Origin: Solitalea lacus
Lineage (GTDB): Bacteria > Bacteroidota > Bacteroidia > Sphingobacteriales > Sphingobacteriaceae
Assembly: GCF_022014595.1 (NCBI RefSeq)
Contig: NZ_CP091740.1
Span: 4,204,200 to 4,268,199 of the forward strand
DNA: 64,000 bases
Direction of reading: 5' to 3'
Shown: positions 63,399 through 64,000 of the stretch, piece after piece
Position numbering within the stretch: position 1 is the stretch's first letter
Layout of the letters: each line of letters opens with the position of its first letter
Notes under the pieces: generated by a model
Seen by the model: the letters and a program-made list of their open reading frames with translations, nothing else
Database searches by the model: none
Told to the model about the DNA's origin: nothing
Program-made: the position numbers and the translations under genes

Positions 63399-64000
63399 AT
63401 GAATCAAAAACTCCCTCAAAGAATAGCAAGCTTATGGCTGTTTTTTTTGGTGTACATCAGTGCATCCATTATTACAGCAGCTCCCATTATTGCGTTGTCT
63501 TTTATTTTTGACTTCGACAATATAGTTTTGTTGGCCCTTGCCTCTATTCCTGCTAACTTAATTGTTATTTTCTATTACACTCGGAACAGATTCTCAAGTG
63601 CCTTTTCAGGTGCATTTGCCTCAAACAGCATTAATTATTCGGCAGCTAATGTTGGCTTGATACTTTTAGTTACTCTTTGTTGCATTGTTTTACTGGATCC
63701 CGTACAAGCATTTCTACCTCTAAACGACTGGGGACGTGAAGAAACCAAAGAGCTGCTTAGTAAACCTCTATGGGGCTTTCTATTAGCCTGCATAGCTGCT
63801 CCTGTACTTGAAGAGATCATTTTCAGAGGTATAGTTTTAAAAGGATTATTGCAAAGTAACTCTCCTGTGAAAGCAATTGTTATATCAGCTTTATTATTCG
63901 GAATCATTCATTTTAATCCTCCTCAATCTATTCAGGCATTTTTACTAGCCCTACTTATAGGCTGGATTTATTACCGTACCGGCGATTTGAGTCTTTGTAT
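63399..64000 (+). CDS. CPBP-family intramembrane protease, partial (runs off the right edge)
   Basis: About 200 residues are readable from ATG 63399 (MNQKLPQRIASLWLFF) to the edge. Several hydrophobic helices precede the catalytic motif APVLEEIIFRGIVLKG (EExxxR) and FGIIHFNPPQ, where the His is the next conserved residue. CPBP (Abi) proteins are Rce1-like glutamic proteases; bacterial roles include bacteriocin immunity and envelope maturation, none provable here. Confidence 0.9.
   Translation, partial: MNQKLPQRIASLWLFFLVYISASIITAAPIIALSFIFDFDNIVLLALASIPANLIVIFYYTRNRFSSAFSGAFASNSINYSAANVGLILLVTLCCIVLLDPVQAFLPLNDWGREETKELLSKPLWGFLLACIAAPVLEEIIFRGIVLKGLLQSNSPVKAIVISALLFGIIHFNPPQSIQAFLLALLIGWIYYRTGDLSLC

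Noticed and set aside
1-64000. CRISPR arrays, tRNA or rRNA genes, prophage
   Set aside because: None was recognised when reading both strands; small tRNA genes could still be missed by eye.

Overview
The window looks like a chromosomal segment from a Bacteroidota bacterium, probably from the Sphingobacteriales (genus not determinable by eye). The evidence is AT-rich DNA, SusC/SusD-type receptors, many Bacteroidota-type -7 promoter boxes (TAnnTTTG) lying directly in front of start codons, and gene blocks common in this phylum (acpP-fabF-rnc, an IPExxxVDY-type gene next to pyk, yicC-gmk-nadD). No tRNA, rRNA or CRISPR array was recognised.

Layout. 1-1297 is the N-terminal part of a TonB-linked SusC-type receptor, cut by the window edge. 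1.7-26.4 kb is mostly housekeeping: an Omp85-like barrel, methyltransferases, prfB with its programmed +1 frameshift, a Nif3/zinc-ribbon pair, a small membrane-protein/cysteine-tail pair, L-serine dehydratase, an orphan ParA, Mfd, a subtilase, hpt, an M16 peptidase, two tandem glucosaminidase-LysM proteins, and the yicC-gmk-nadD operon. 26.5-27.4 kb is a DMT transporter.

27.6-42.9 kb is a uronic-acid polysaccharide utilisation locus. A LacI-type regulator and susD/susC lie on the minus strand. Divergent from them are kdgK, eda, an ExuT-like MFS transporter, a heparinase II/III-like lyase, a GH88 unsaturated uronyl hydrolase, a decayed DUF2264 remnant, kduI, a DUF4861 gene and kduD. Together they describe a route: glycan capture at the outer membrane, lyase cleavage and GH88 hydrolysis in the periplasm, uptake of the 4-deoxy uronate, then KduI, KduD, KdgK and Eda to pyruvate and glyceraldehyde-3-phosphate. 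Two identical 14-bp palindromes in the divergent intergenic region, 84 bp apart, plus a near-copy inside kdgK, are good candidates for the LacI-type operators.

43-59 kb holds plsC, rnc, fabF, acpP, pyk, a B12-dependent ribonucleotide reductase preceded by two inverted DnaA-box-like sites, two small beta-barrel proteins, a GH3 hexosaminidase, a thioredoxin-like protein and a helicase-nuclease. 59.2-60 kb contains a small secreted protein and a frameshifted glyoxalase-like remnant.

60-63.4 kb holds the most striking structure. A 1841-bp IS1634-type insertion sequence with 16-bp perfect terminal repeats is flanked by two identical 368-bp copies of the 3' end of pdhB with its terminator. This is best explained as an unusually long target duplication, which left pdhB intact and deposited a headless copy beyond the element. 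The window ends inside a CPBP-type membrane protease gene.
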